Of a stretch of DNA of 64,000 nucleotides, positions 18,526 to 27,270 are shown piece after piece; the first letter of the stretch is position 1, and the number at the start of each line of letters is the position of its first letter. Position numbers and translations under genes: made by a program. This stretch comes from JBAXEO01 sp963789515 (GTDB lineage Bacteria > Actinomycetota > Coriobacteriia > Anaerosomatales > JAAXUF01), in NCBI GenBank assembly GCA_963789515.1, contig CAWBKW010000004.1, forward strand, positions 310,001 to 374,000, given 5' to 3'. The notes beneath the pieces are model-generated. The model worked only from the letters and a program-made list of their open reading frames with translations. It made no database searches and was not told the DNA's origin.

Positions 18526-19953
18526 ATGCCCTCCCCAGCCTCTCAATCACCGGACTCCGTCGGGTTCGCCGAAGCCACCGACGAGGCCGGCAACGAGCCT
18601 CTGGCTGGTGCTGATGAGATCGCCTTGGAGGAAGCAGACGTCGAGGCTCCGACTCGGGCGGTGGTGCGCCGAGGTGGCACCTTCGAGTCGTTCCGTTCGC
18701 GCGACTTCACCCTGTTCTGGTTCGGATCGCTCGTATCCAACACCGGTACGTGGATGCAGACCACGGCGCTCGCACTGGTGGTCTTCAGCTTCCGAGAGTC
18801 CCCCATCGACCTCGCGATCGTGAACTTCGTTTCCGGTATCCCCATCCTGCTCCTCGCGCTTCCGGCCGGTGCGCTCGCCGACCGGGTCGACAAGCGGATG
18901 CTGCTCATCGTCGCCCAAGCGGTGCTGATGCTTCAGGCAGCGGCTCTCGGAATCCTCTACTACCAGGGACGCCTTTCGAGCGCCGACCCGGTCACGGCCA
19001 TGCTCTGGGTATCGGGATTGGGACTCTTGGGCGGCGTGATGTCGGCGCTGACCTTTCCCGCGTGGCAGGCTCTGCTCCCGGACCTCGTCCCGCGCGACAG
19101 GCTCATGAACGCCATCGCCCTCAACTCGGCGCAGTTCCAGAGCTCGAGGCTCCTGGGTCCCCTCGTCACCGGAGGGTTCGTGCTCGTGGGTGCCAGCCTG
19201 GGCAACGTCTTCTTGCTCAACGCGGCGAGCTTCCTGTTCGTGATCGCTGCCTTATGGGCGATCCACCCGGTGCCACATGAATCGGCGGCTGGCTCTGGCC
19301 GACCTGCGGGCGCGTCGCCCGAGAGCTCGTGGGCCCGGCTGACCGCCGGCGTGAGTTACGCGCGCTCAGATCGAACCGTCGGTGCGCTGATCATCAGCAC
19401 CGCCTTCATGACGGTGTTCGCTATGCCGTACATGATGCTACTGCCCGCCATCGTCCACACCGGACTCGGCGCGACCGGACAGACGGAGCAGGCGCAGGTC
19501 TCTTGGCTCATGGCGGCCAACGGACTCGGGGCAGCGGCGGGCGCCCTGATGGTCGCAAGCCTGCCGGTCACGACGCGCCGCGAGCGCCTCATCCCGATCG
19601 CCGTCATGTCGATGGCCGCGATACTCATCGCCTTCGCGCTGTCGCGCAACTTCTGGCTCAGCATCGTGCTCTCGGTGCTCGCGGGGGCGGCGTTCCTCAC
19701 GGTGAACTCGCTCACCAACACCTCGATCCAGGCCACCGTGCCCGGCCGGCTGCGCGGTCGAGTGATGGCCCTGTTCGTCATGGCGTTCATGGGGATCATG
19801 CCGATCTCGGCGGCGGTCTTCGGCCCCATCGCGCAGGCGATCGGCGCTCCCCAGGCGGTGTTGGCCGGCGCTGTGGTACTGATGGGATGGGGAATCTTCC
19901 TGATGTCTTCGCACGCCCTCACTCGCGGGCTGGCCGAGAGGAGCCAGGCATGA
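18526..19953 (+). CDS. MFS transporter, EntS/MFS_3-like exporter
   Basis: 475 residues. The N-terminal 60 are acidic and cytoplasmic. The core begins FRSRDFTLFWFGSLVSNTGTWMQTTAL, the signature of the MFS_3 (enterobactin exporter-like) group. About twelve membrane segments follow, with the loop motif ADRVDKRMLLIVAQ after TM2-3 and GRLRGRVMALFVMAFMG in the second half. Likely a small-molecule exporter; the substrate is not visible. Its stop overlaps the start of the M28 peptidase gene (ATGA). It is divergent from mfd across a 163-base gap in which I see no clear promoter. Confidence 0.82.
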   Translation: MPSPASQSPDSVGFAEATDEAGNEPLAGADEIALEEADVEAPTRAVVRRGGTFESFRSRDFTLFWFGSLVSNTGTWMQTTALALVVFSFRESPIDLAIVNFVSGIPILLLALPAGALADRVDKRMLLIVAQAVLMLQAAALGILYYQGRLSSADPVTAMLWVSGLGLLGGVMSALTFPAWQALLPDLVPRDRLMNAIALNSAQFQSSRLLGPLVTGGFVLVGASLGNVFLLNAASFLFVIAALWAIHPVPHESAAGSGRPAGASPESSWARLTAGVSYARSDRTVGALIISTAFMTVFAMPYMMLLPAIVHTGLGATGQTEQAQVSWLMAANGLGAAAGALMVASLPVTTRRERLIPIAVMSMAAILIAFALSRNFWLSIVLSVLAGAAFLTVNSLTNTSIQATVPGRLRGRVMALFVMAFMGIMPISAAVFGPIAQAIGAPQAVLAGAVVLMGWGIFLMSSHALTRGLAERSQA

Positions 19954-21155
19954 CGACCGAGGAGCGCCTCCGAGCATTGTGTGAGACCCACCCCGACCGG
20001 CACGTCGGGGGGTCCGGCAACCGCGCTGCCAACGACTTGTTCGCCGAGACCGTCGAAGCGGCAGGCTTCTCCGTCGCACGCATCGCCTTCGATGCCGCCG
20101 AGTGGGTGCCGGGTCTGGCCTCGCTCGAGGTGGACGGTGCGTGGTTCACGCTGCACCCGGGGCCGTTCTCGGATCCGTTCGATGGTGACGCGAGGCTGGT
20201 CGCGGTCGATACCGTGGACGATCTGGAGGCCCTGGACCGGCCGGGGAGCATCCTGCTGCTTCACGGAGCGATCGCCGCCGAGCAGCTCACCCCGCGCAAC
20301 TACCCCTTCTACCAGATGGACGGCCACGCCCGTATCCTCGCCGCACTCGACCGCGCGCGGCCCGCAGCCGTCATCGCAGCCACAGGCCGCACGCCGATGG
20401 CCGCCGGCCTCTACCCGTTCCCGCTCTTCGAGGACGGCGACCTCGGCCACCCGTCGGCATTCCTGCGTGATGTCGAGGGAGCACGGCTGCTCCCGCTGTC
20501 GGGCCGGCGCGCGCGGCTCCACATCGAGTCGAAACAGCGCCGCGTGGCCGCCGAGCAGGTCATCGCCTCCAAGCCCGGTGCCGACCCGGCCCGCGGCCGA
20601 GTTGTTGTGTGCGCTCACATCGACAGCCGCTATGGCACTCCCGGCGCCCTCGACAACGCCGGTGGAGTCTGCGTGCTCATGGCGCTCGCTGACCAGCTGG
20701 CAGGCGCGACACCGGCCCTCGACGTCGAGCTCGTTCCCTTCAACGGGGAGGACGACTTCGCCGCCCCCGGTGAGATCGCCTACCTCGGACGACCCGACGC
20801 CGCGCTCGACCGCATCGCGCTCGTGGTCAACATCGACGCGGTCGGCCGCAGGGGCGACGACACCGCGATCTCGTTCTACGGCTGTCCGGACGAGATTCGG
20901 AGCGCGGCCTTGTCGGCCGCGTCAGCAGTACCCCGCGTAGCCGAGGGCCCCGAATGGCCGATGAGCGACCACATGATCTTCGCGATGCGCGGCACCCCGG
21001 CCCTCGCGGTCACGTCGACCGGCTTGCACGAGATCGCGGCGACGGTGGCGCACACCAGGGATGACCTGCCTGACCTCGTCGACCCCACGCTGATCGACGA
21101 TGCCGCGCGCTTCATCGCGCGCTTGATCGAAGCGGTCGGTGCGGGAACGCGCTAG
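19950..21155 (+). CDS. M28-family zinc aminopeptidase-like protein
   Basis: 401 residues from the ATG at 19950, which overlaps the MFS stop. M28 metal-site segments are present: VVCAHIDSRYGTPGALDNAGG (His and bridging Asp), VPFNGEDDF (catalytic Glu pair), VVNIDAVGRRGDD (Asp) and HEIAATVAHTRDD (C-terminal His). A PA-type insert precedes the catalytic part (SILLLHGAIAAEQLTPRNYPF). There is no signal peptide, so it is probably cytoplasmic. Coupling to the exporter suggests that the two work on the same peptide or peptide-like compound; this is inference. Confidence 0.8.
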   Translation: MTTEERLRALCETHPDRHVGGSGNRAANDLFAETVEAAGFSVARIAFDAAEWVPGLASLEVDGAWFTLHPGPFSDPFDGDARLVAVDTVDDLEALDRPGSILLLHGAIAAEQLTPRNYPFYQMDGHARILAALDRARPAAVIAATGRTPMAAGLYPFPLFEDGDLGHPSAFLRDVEGARLLPLSGRRARLHIESKQRRVAAEQVIASKPGADPARGRVVVCAHIDSRYGTPGALDNAGGVCVLMALADQLAGATPALDVELVPFNGEDDFAAPGEIAYLGRPDAALDRIALVVNIDAVGRRGDDTAISFYGCPDEIRSAALSAASAVPRVAEGPEWPMSDHMIFAMRGTPALAVTSTGLHEIAATVAHTRDDLPDLVDPTLIDDAARFIARLIEAVGAGTR

Positions 21156-21202
21156 CCGCAGGGTACAACGCCAGCAGACACCCGGATCCGAGAGGACACC
21201 CC

Positions 21203-21901
21203 ATGGCCCGCGCCGCCGATGAGCCCGTCCCGCAGCTCGCCCCCGCCGAGCGCGAAGCGCTCGCCCCCATCTACGCCGAGCGGCTCGAGGCGCACTACGG
21301 CGACCCGCACGCCGCTCTGCACTTCGCCGACGCCTACCAGCTCCTGATCGCCGTCATCCTCTCGGCGCAGACCACCGACGTGGGCGTGAACAGGGCGACC
21401 CCCGCGCTCTTCGAGCGCTTCCCGACGCCGGCAGACTTGGCTCAGGCCGATCAACTCGAGGTGGAGGAGTACGTTCACACGCTGGGCTTCTACCACCAGA
21501 AGGCGAAGAACATCATCCGGACGTGCCAGATCATCGTCGCCGAGTTCGACGGCGAGGTTCCCGACACGATGGAAGGGCTGACGTCGCTGCCGGGCGTGGC
21601 GCGCAAGACGGCGAACATCGTGCTGGGAGAGGCGTTCGGGAAGGTGGAGGGGATTGCCGTGGACACCCACGTCTTCCGTCTCGCCCACCGATTCGGGCTG
21701 TCCACCGAGCACGACCAGGACAAGGTCGAGCGCGACCTCATGGCGATCTTTCCTCGGGATCACTGGCACCGCGTGAACTACGACCTCATCAACCACGGCC
21801 GCGCGATCTGCACGGCGAAGAGGCCGGTGTGCGGCGCGTGCTTCCTCAACGATGTCTGCCCGACCGCCTACGTCCCGGCTGGCTGGCGGGAAGCGCTCTA
21901 G
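21203..21901 (+). CDS. nth: Endonuclease III
   Basis: 232 residues. DNA glycosylase/AP lyase for oxidised pyrimidines. It shows AVILSAQTTDVGVN, the helix-hairpin-helix LPGVARKTAN with the catalytic Lys, VDTHVFRLAHR with the catalytic Asp, and the C-x6-C-x2-C-x5-C iron-sulfur loop (CTAKRPVCGACFLNDVC). Full length. It begins 47 bases after the peptidase gene. Confidence 0.96.
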   Translation: MARAADEPVPQLAPAEREALAPIYAERLEAHYGDPHAALHFADAYQLLIAVILSAQTTDVGVNRATPALFERFPTPADLAQADQLEVEEYVHTLGFYHQKAKNIIRTCQIIVAEFDGEVPDTMEGLTSLPGVARKTANIVLGEAFGKVEGIAVDTHVFRLAHRFGLSTEHDQDKVERDLMAIFPRDHWHRVNYDLINHGRAICTAKRPVCGACFLNDVCPTAYVPAGWREAL

Positions 21902-21951
21902 CTCGCCCCGTGCGGCGAGCCGCCCGCGCGCTCCACGTGCGACACGGGCGC

Positions 21952-22517
21952 CTACAAGAAGCTGCTCTGGGGAGCGTAGAACGCGATGCCTTCGTAGCGG
22001 TAGATCGAAGACAGGTTCGCCTTGACGTTCGCGACTTCGGCCTCACTTGCGGAGTAGAAGTGGACACCGGTCCTGAGGTTGTAGAAGCGGTGGACCGCGA
22101 GACCGTAGTTTCCGACGTTGTAAGCCACACCCTCGTACCGGTACGTGCCGGAAAGAGTCGCCCGAACCCTGGCCACCTCGTTGGCGTCCGCCGAGTAGAA
22201 GTGGACGCCCTTCTTCGGATTGTAGAAGCGATGCAAGGGTGTACGGGCGAACTCGGCCCAGATGCTGTAAGCGGTGCCGTCGTACTGGAACGAACGGTTG
22301 TTGAGTAGTGAGTTCCACTCGTTGCCGTCGGCGGTATAGAGGTGGGCCCCGTCCCCGAGTTGTAGAAGCGGTACACGGTGATGAAGGGGTTGGTCATCGC
22401 ATGCGCAACCGAGATGTTAGCCAAGAAGCAGGTCGCGAGCACCAGCGAGATCACCAACAGACGACGCACTCCCGCGGGGCGCAGACCCATTGCATGCCGT
22501 TGTCCGGATCTGCTCAT
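21952..22517 (-). CDS. Secreted protein with three FYN/HFY repeats (DUF5648-like; frame change near 22352)
   Basis: A signal peptide of about 40 residues (RLLVISLVLATCFLANISVAHA) follows the ATG at 22517, which has GGGGGGAA upstream. Three repeats of about 45 residues come next, each opening with RFYN and containing HLY or HFYSA plus a Y-x-G-x-AY/AF segment: VYRFYNSGTG, HRFYNPKKGVHFYSADANEV, HRFYNLRTGVHFYSASEAEV. The first repeat is broken by one missing base in a G run (GGGGACGGGGCCC); restoring it links all three. Such repeats occur in secreted or cell-wall proteins. Function unknown. Confidence 0.72.
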
Positions 22518-22581
22518 TCGGTTCCCCCCGATTGCTCGTCAGTATGGCAACGCCGAGTCTAGCAGCGCGTTGCCGCGAGAC

Positions 22582-23985
22582 CTAACCGGCCGCCGGCTCC
22601 GAGGCTGCCGTCGCCTCGACCCGTCTCGCCTCGCCCACCATCGCACCGTCCGTCCGCGAGTAGTTGTCGCTGTACTCCACGACATCGACCTTGCAGTCCG
22701 TGCCGATCGTGACGTTGCGCCCACGTACCGTCTTCGCCGTCACACACTCGAGGTACACGTCGTCGCCCTCGATGGTGTCGGCCGTCAGGCGCTTCTCCGC
22801 CCAGAAGGTGAAGATCTGCGTGATGCTCTGGAAGCCCTGCGGCGAGCGGATCGTGATCTTCTCACCGCCGATCTCTCGTGCCGCGCACGTGCCGTATACC
22901 TTGAAATCGATGGCATCGGCCGAGAGCAGCCCGGCCACCGTGAACGCGCCTTCGCCCGAGAACTGCTCGGCCTGGCAGTCCCCGGCACCGCGCAGGAACC
23001 CGCGCACCGTGAGCTCGTGGGCGGCGATGCTGCCCCCGACGGTGGCGTTTCCCTTGATCGTGAACTGGCTGATGCCCACGCCGTCGCGAATGCTTGCGTC
23101 GCCGTTGACGGTCATCGTGGTCGCCTGGACCTCGCCGTTGAACGTGCCCTGTCCGTTGACGGTGATGGCCTGCGCAAGGACGCTTCCGTTGCACGTGCCG
23201 GCACCGTTGACGGTGTAGCGGGTGCAGTCGACGTCGCCGTTGATGGTTCCGGCACCATTCACCGTCACCTCACCGTACGTGCCGCCCGACAGGCTGCCGT
23301 CACCGTTGATCTTGACGTCGGTCCTGGTCTCGTCGGTCATGTCAGCTCCTTTCGCTACTTGATCCTGCGTGCTGAGCGCCTCGGCGCAGTCAGCGAGATT
23401 GAGTCTGGCAACCACGCGCGCAGAGGGCTCGAACCTGACCTCCGCCGCGCTCGATACGAGCATCGAGGTCGAGAGGCCCATACGTCGCACGAAGACCAGA
23501 TCGGCCGGTCGTCCCTCGAACGCGGGGTAGTTCTCCTGCAACGACCGCAGCACCGTGCGGCCCTCTTCGAGGCTCACGTCGCCGGTCTTGAGCAGGGTGT
23601 CGAGCGCGGAGAGCGACACGACTTCGCCGAAGACGAGCGGGGCCTCGCAGTCACACACCTCGTCCGAGAAGATCTCCAGGGTCTCTGCCGAGACCAGCCC
23701 GTGCTCCCGGATCTCGGCGATCGTCATGCTGATCTCGCTGAGGTCCGGCGACACCGCGTCGGCAATCTCCTCGAGCGATGCATCCTCGTCCTTCATGGCC
23801 TTGATCTTCTCGACGCGCGCGAGCACCTTGTCGCGCGGGAAGAACGTCTCCTGCCCCGTGAAGGTGGACTTGCGGACGAACCACTCCTCCGGGATGAGCC
23901 CTTTGCGCTTCCACCGGTACAGCTGGCCGTAGCTGATGCCGGCCGACTGCAGCAGGTCCTTCTTGGAGATGAGCTCGCTATCCAT
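22582..23985 (-). CDS. DUF4004 (YhbD-like) MerR-type protein fused in frame to a bactofilin-like domain
   Basis: 467 residues. Residues 1-95 are a MerR-like HTH of the YhbD type (ELISKKDLLQSAGISYGQLY, RWKRKGLIPEEWFVRKSTF). A regulatory middle part ends near 215. Residues 216-467 are a beta-helical polymer-forming domain with short repeats (VTVNGAGTINGDV, YTVNGAGTCNGSV, ITVNGQGTFNGEV). In Bacillus, YhbD and the bactofilins YhbE/F are separate neighbouring genes. At the junction an AAAGGAGCTGAC ribosome site precedes an internal ATG at about 23340 (MTDETRTDVKINGDG), so the second half may also be made alone, or a frame error may have joined two genes. It follows pspC. Confidence 0.78.
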   Translation of the reverse strand: MDSELISKKDLLQSAGISYGQLYRWKRKGLIPEEWFVRKSTFTGQETFFPRDKVLARVEKIKAMKDEDASLEEIADAVSPDLSEISMTIAEIREHGLVSAETLEIFSDEVCDCEAPLVFGEVVSLSALDTLLKTGDVSLEEGRTVLRSLQENYPAFEGRPADLVFVRRMGLSTSMLVSSAAEVRFEPSARVVARLNLADCAEALSTQDQVAKGADMTDETRTDVKINGDGSLSGGTYGEVTVNGAGTINGDVDCTRYTVNGAGTCNGSVLAQAITVNGQGTFNGEVQATTMTVNGDASIRDGVGISQFTIKGNATVGGSIAAHELTVRGFLRGAGDCQAEQFSGEGAFTVAGLLSADAIDFKVYGTCAAREIGGEKITIRSPQGFQSITQIFTFWAEKRLTADTIEGDDVYLECVTAKTVRGRNVTIGTDCKVDVVEYSDNYSRTDGAMVGEARRVEATAASEPAAG

Positions 23986-24036
23986 GGTCGCCGCCTTCCG
24001 CTCCCGGCACCTCGCGTCTCCGTACGGCCGTCACTG

Positions 24037-24552
24037 CTAGACCGCCGAGGAGGTGGCCGGCGGTGCCGGTGCCGCCTGCGCCGTCTGGTGAGCGGCAGCC
24101 CGCGGCGGGACGGGCGGGGCGGTCGGAGCCTCACGCTGTACGCCGACAGGGAACTCCTCCGGCACGACGACCATCGCGATCACGTAGAGCAGGAAGCCGA
24201 ACCAGAACCCGGTCAGCACCGTCGCCACGACGAACCCCAGCCGAAGCAGACTCGCATCGACCCCGAAGAACACCGCCGCACCGCCGAGAACCCCGCCGAT
24301 CTTTCGGTCCGTGCGCGAGCGGAACAGCCTGCCGTGCGTAGCGAACCCACCCGATCGTCCACCCATGATGAGAAGCACCCCCAGCCCGACCAGCAGCAAC
24401 GGCCAGCCGACGTTTCCGACGATGTGCAACACCCGCGACAGCGGGACGAACAGCCACCCGAAGACCCGCTCGACAAGGAAGATGAATCCGATGCCGAGCA
24501 GGGCCACTCCCAGAAGCACGGTCCACTCGGACGTTCGCGTCGTCGAACTCAT
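24037..24552 (-). CDS. PspC-domain membrane protein
   Basis: 171 residues. Two N-terminal membrane helices (VLLGVALLGIGFIFLVERVF, VGWPLLLVGLGVLLIMGG) are followed by a PspC domain (LFRSRTDRKIGGVLGGAAVFFGVDASLLRLGFVVATVL, YVIAMVVVPEE) and a Pro/Ala-rich tail. PspC proteins sense or respond to envelope stress. The gene lies 9 bases after the LiaF-like gene and upstream of the DUF4004-bactofilin gene, consistent with an operon. Confidence 0.85.
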   Translation of the reverse strand: MSSTTRTSEWTVLLGVALLGIGFIFLVERVFGWLFVPLSRVLHIVGNVGWPLLLVGLGVLLIMGGRSGGFATHGRLFRSRTDRKIGGVLGGAAVFFGVDASLLRLGFVVATVLTGFWFGFLLYVIAMVVVPEEFPVGVQREAPTAPPVPPRAAAHQTAQAAPAPPATSSAV

Positions 24553-24561
24553 TGAAGCCTC

Positions 24562-25164
24562 CTAGAAGGTCCGGATCGAGGGGACACTGCCCGGCTCGAT
24601 GGTGATGGTGAGGGTCTGGCCGTTCGCGCCGGCGCCCGGGATTCGGACGACTGCGCCCTCGGGGTTGGCCCAGCCCAGTGCCGCGCCGGTCAGTGATACG
24701 TAGACCGCGAGGACGAGCGTGACCCACACCAGGATCCGGGAGGCGATCCGCAGCCACGGCAGCCCCACCGCGCGGCCGATCACGCTGACTCCCAGTGCGA
24801 TAAGAAGCACGGGCCACAGCGACAAGAACGTGACCCAGACCGTCCAGGACACGAACCCGGTGGTGTTTCCCAGGAGCACGGCACCGACCAGGACGGTCCC
24901 CATGCCCTCGAAGAACCGCGACGCCGTCCAGACGTCATCGCCACCGGGCAACACCATGTGGGCGATCCCGGCCGAGATGACCACGAGCGGCCAGAGCATC
25001 CACCACGAAACGCTCGGAACGAACTGGGCGGCGAGGAACGCGGCTCCGAGCACGATGAGCATGACGCCCCAGAACACAGCGCTCTTGCGCCGATGGCCAG
25101 CGGGCTGCGTGGCGGCGGGCGGCACGGCCGGCGCGCTCGGATACGAGTAGCTGGTGTCGGTCAT
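24562..25164 (-). CDS. LiaF/LiaI-like four-helix membrane protein
   Basis: 200 residues from the ATG at 25164 (GGGGAGTGA upstream). A Pro/Ser-rich cytoplasmic start is followed by four hydrophobic segments in the LiaI/LiaF-TM pattern: AVFWGVMLIVLGAAFLAAQ, WWMLWPLVVISAGIAHMV, GMGTVLVGAVLLGNTTGFV and LSLWPVLLIALGVSVIGRA. A short outer tail ends in SIRTF. It is the first gene of the operon with pspC and DUF4004-bactofilin, and is preceded by the palindromic promoter at 25203-25232. It probably belongs to a cell-envelope stress response. Confidence 0.78.
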   Translation of the reverse strand: MTDTSYSYPSAPAVPPAATQPAGHRRKSAVFWGVMLIVLGAAFLAAQFVPSVSWWMLWPLVVISAGIAHMVLPGGDDVWTASRFFEGMGTVLVGAVLLGNTTGFVSWTVWVTFLSLWPVLLIALGVSVIGRAVGLPWLRIASRILVWVTLVLAVYVSLTGAALGWANPEGAVVRIPGAGANGQTLTITIEPGSVPSIRTF

Positions 25165-25202
25165 CGAGATCACTCCCCACGTAACTCCTGCCTTATGGGA
25201 GT

Positions 25203-25232
25203 AGCGTAACAACACATTGTTACGCTGTCAAC
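25203..25232 (-). promoter_or_regulatory. Promoter with 10-bp inverted repeat filling its spacer
   Basis: On the minus strand: -35 TTGACA (25232-25227), a 17-base spacer, -10 TACGCT (25208-25203). A perfect inverted repeat AGCGTAACAA-CACA-TTGTTACGCT (25203-25226) fills the spacer and includes the -10. The start codon of the LiaF-like gene is about 40 bases downstream. A dimeric regulator bound here would directly control the promoter; the MerR-type protein encoded in the same operon is one candidate. Confidence 0.6.
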
Positions 25233-25303
25233 CCGAGACCGATGATCTGTCTGGTGGGCGAATGAACTTGGTGCGCGGCGGCGGGGCGCCCGGGGCGCTC
25301 CCC

Positions 25304-25906
25304 TCAGCCGTTGAGCGCGGGGCGAAGCACGAGGTCGAAGTAGACCGCCCACCCTAGAAGCAGCGCCGCTGCCGGCACGGCGGCAATCGCCCACAGCCGC
25401 TGGCGACGCAGGTACTCCGCGACACTGAGACGCCCCATGACCCGCCGAAACGCGACCCCGTTCGCATGTCTCGCGAAGAAGTACTGGAAGCCGAGCGTGC
25501 CGGCAGCGACGACCCCGGCGGCGATCCACATCAATCCTCCGCGCTGTGCGGCGCTCGCGATGGCGCTGTCGGCGAAGAGCCAGATCGGCAGGAAGAGCGC
25601 GCCCACCCACTGGCCGTTGGCGGGGCCCCAAATGAGGGGGATCAGAAACGCCGCGAGGTTGAAGCGCGGGAGCACCGGCACCGGCTCCTCGGCGGTGAGG
25701 AGCATCCGGCCATGGATCGCCTCAGCCGGGTGGCCGGCCGCGCAGGTGCCGTCCGAGCCGCGCTCGACCAGCCGCTCGCACAGAACGCAGTAGCCGACTG
25801 ACCGCAGTTCGAGCCGGGCGTCGTCGATCCCACCGGCAGCGCCGCGTTCGGACTCATCGGGACCCGCCGCGAGCACCTCGGCGGACTCGTCAGCCAAGCA
25901 GCCCAC
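25304..25906 (-). CDS. Zinc-ribbon membrane protein, function unknown
   Basis: About 200 residues. The N-terminal soluble part contains YCVLCERLVERG and a following CAAGHPAEAIHG, a likely CxxC/CxxxH zinc knuckle. Three or four hydrophobic segments follow (FNLAAFLIPLIWGPANG, QWVGALFLPIWLFA, IAAGVVAAGTLGFQYFF, LWAIAAVPAAALLLGWAVY). The start is uncertain: the GTG at 25906 or the TTG at 25897, both overlapping the end of the DUF554 gene. The region resembles DUF2628-type small membrane proteins. Probably coupled to DUF554. Confidence 0.55.
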   Translation of the reverse strand: MGCLADESAEVLAAGPDESERGAAGGIDDARLELRSVGYCVLCERLVERGSDGTCAAGHPAEAIHGRMLLTAEEPVPVLPRFNLAAFLIPLIWGPANGQWVGALFLPIWLFADSAIASAAQRGGLMWIAAGVVAAGTLGFQYFFARHANGVAFRRVMGRLSVAEYLRRQRLWAIAAVPAAALLLGWAVYFDLVLRPALNG

Positions 25907-26647
25907 CCACCAGCGCGGCCACGATGATGGCGGGCAGCATGTTGCCCACCGGTAGGCGTTTGATGCCGAGCAGGTCGAGCCCGATCGCGAGGATGAGGGC
26001 ACCCCCGACGCCGGTGATCGACGAGATGACCGCGGGAGTCATGTACGGCTGGATCGCCGTTGCCGAAAGGCGATGCCACCCTGGATGACGATGACCGGAA
26101 TCACCGAGAGCCCCACGCCCACGCCGAGCGTCGTGGCAAGGAACAGTGCGGCGAAGCCGTCGAGGAGCGCCTTGAGGTAGAGCACCGAGTGATCGCCGAG
26201 CCCGTCCTTGATCGAGCCGAGCACCGTCATCGCGCCCACGCAGAAGAGCAGCGACGCGGTCACGAAGCCCTCGACGAGGGTGTGCCCCTTCTCCCCCGGC
26301 TCGTCAGATGCGGACTTTGGCGTCGGTGCGAGCCACGGGATTCGGTAACTGACGTCCTGAAGCCACAGGCCGAACCGCTCGAGCCAGTGCTCGATGCGGA
26401 TCCACTCGCCCAGCAGCGCACCGACGACCAGCGACCCCACGAGAACGAGAGGCGCGTAGGAGCCCATCCGGGTCTTGCCCATCTCGGCAAGCCCGCCGAT
26501 GCTCATCGCGGCGCCGATCACGGTCGTGGACAGGCCGATAGCGGTGAAGGCGATGGTGCGGAAACGGTCGGGGATCGCCTTGCCGAAGGCGAGGCCGATC
26601 GCGGTTCCCACCAGGATCGTGATGACGTTCAGCAACACTCCGCTCAC
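25890..26647 (-). CDS. DUF554 family membrane protein (frame change near 26070)
   Basis: About 250 residues with six or seven membrane segments. It starts VLLNVITILVGTAIGLAFGK and contains LSTTVIGAAMSIGGL, LVLVGSLVVGALLGEWIRIE and GVGLSVIPVIVIQGGIAF. Near 26070 the frame changes, then continues PYMTPAVISSITGVGGALILAIGLDLLGIKRLPVGNML to a TGA at 25890. DUF554 proteins are predicted transporters or channels of unknown substrate. The joined length is normal. Confidence 0.82.
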
Positions 26648-26660
26648 AGGTACGGTCCCC

Positions 26661-27146
26661 TCATTCGTCCTCGGTCAGCCACAGGTCCTTGAGCTCCTCG
26701 GTGATCTTGTTCGCCCCCGGCGGCAGGCCGGTGTCCCGCGCGATCGGTGCCCTTCGAGACGCACGCGATGCTGCCGCGAGAGTCTCGGCGAAGACGCTCG
26801 AACCGTCGCGGTACTCCACATGCCTTCCGACATCCTGGCTGATCCGAGCGCGGAGGCGCAGATCGTCGGTCACGACGACAACGCGCCCGACCGCACCTCC
26901 ACACCTGCGGACGATCTCGTCGTCAGCGTCGCCCGCGAATACCGCCTTCACCGAACCCTCCGCGCCCGACGAGTAGCCCAGGGCGCTCTGGGCGTCGAAC
27001 ACGACGACGATCGTGCCGCCGGGTGCCAGGCCCTGTGCATGCACGCGAAGGCGGGCCAGCAGCTCCTCGCGCTGGCCTTCCTTCGAACGCCCTGACGTGG
27101 CCGGGTCGCGCATGGTCACGTTGTAGCCGTCTACGAGATAGAGCAT
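26661..27146 (-). CDS. NYN/PIN-like RNase domain protein, YacP-like
   Basis: 161 residues. MLYLVDGYNVTMRDP carries the first acidic site of NYN domains. Later acidic sites are in VVVFDAQSALGYSS, DADDEIVRR and VVVTDDLRLRARIS. This is the YacP (DUF901) family, related to the Rae1 ribosome-associated endonuclease of Bacillus. It lies 13 bases upstream of the DUF554 gene on the same strand. Activity on RNA is inferred from the family. Confidence 0.85.
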   Translation of the reverse strand: MLYLVDGYNVTMRDPATSGRSKEGQREELLARLRVHAQGLAPGGTIVVVFDAQSALGYSSGAEGSVKAVFAGDADDEIVRRCGGAVGRVVVVTDDLRLRARISQDVGRHVEYRDGSSVFAETLAAASRASRRAPIARDTGLPPGANKITEELKDLWLTEDE

Positions 27147-27189
27147 GCGGACATCCTACGCCAGCGTCTGGCCGCCTCAAAACGCGGAC

Positions 27190-27232
27190 TTGACTGCCTC
27201 GTCCGTGCGCGTTACTATACTGACTAGTCAGT
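27190..27232 (+). promoter_or_regulatory. Promoter and TetR-type operator of the ABC/YhgE operon
   Basis: -35 TTGACT (27190-27195), 17-base spacer, -10 TACTAT (27213-27218). Directly after the -10 comes a perfect 14-bp palindrome ACTGACTAGTCAGT (27219-27232), over the expected transcript start. A near copy stands before the tetR gene at 30230-30243, so this is probably the operator of that TetR protein. Confidence 0.7.
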
Positions 27233-27270
27233 TTACTATTCGTCACGAGAACTGAGGAGTCGCATTCCCG

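Noticed and set aside
16353..18614. 753-codon open frame on the plus strand
   Set aside because: It lies fully antisense to mfd; the composition (Arg, Gly, Asp, Val-rich with no motifs) is that of a GC-rich shadow frame.
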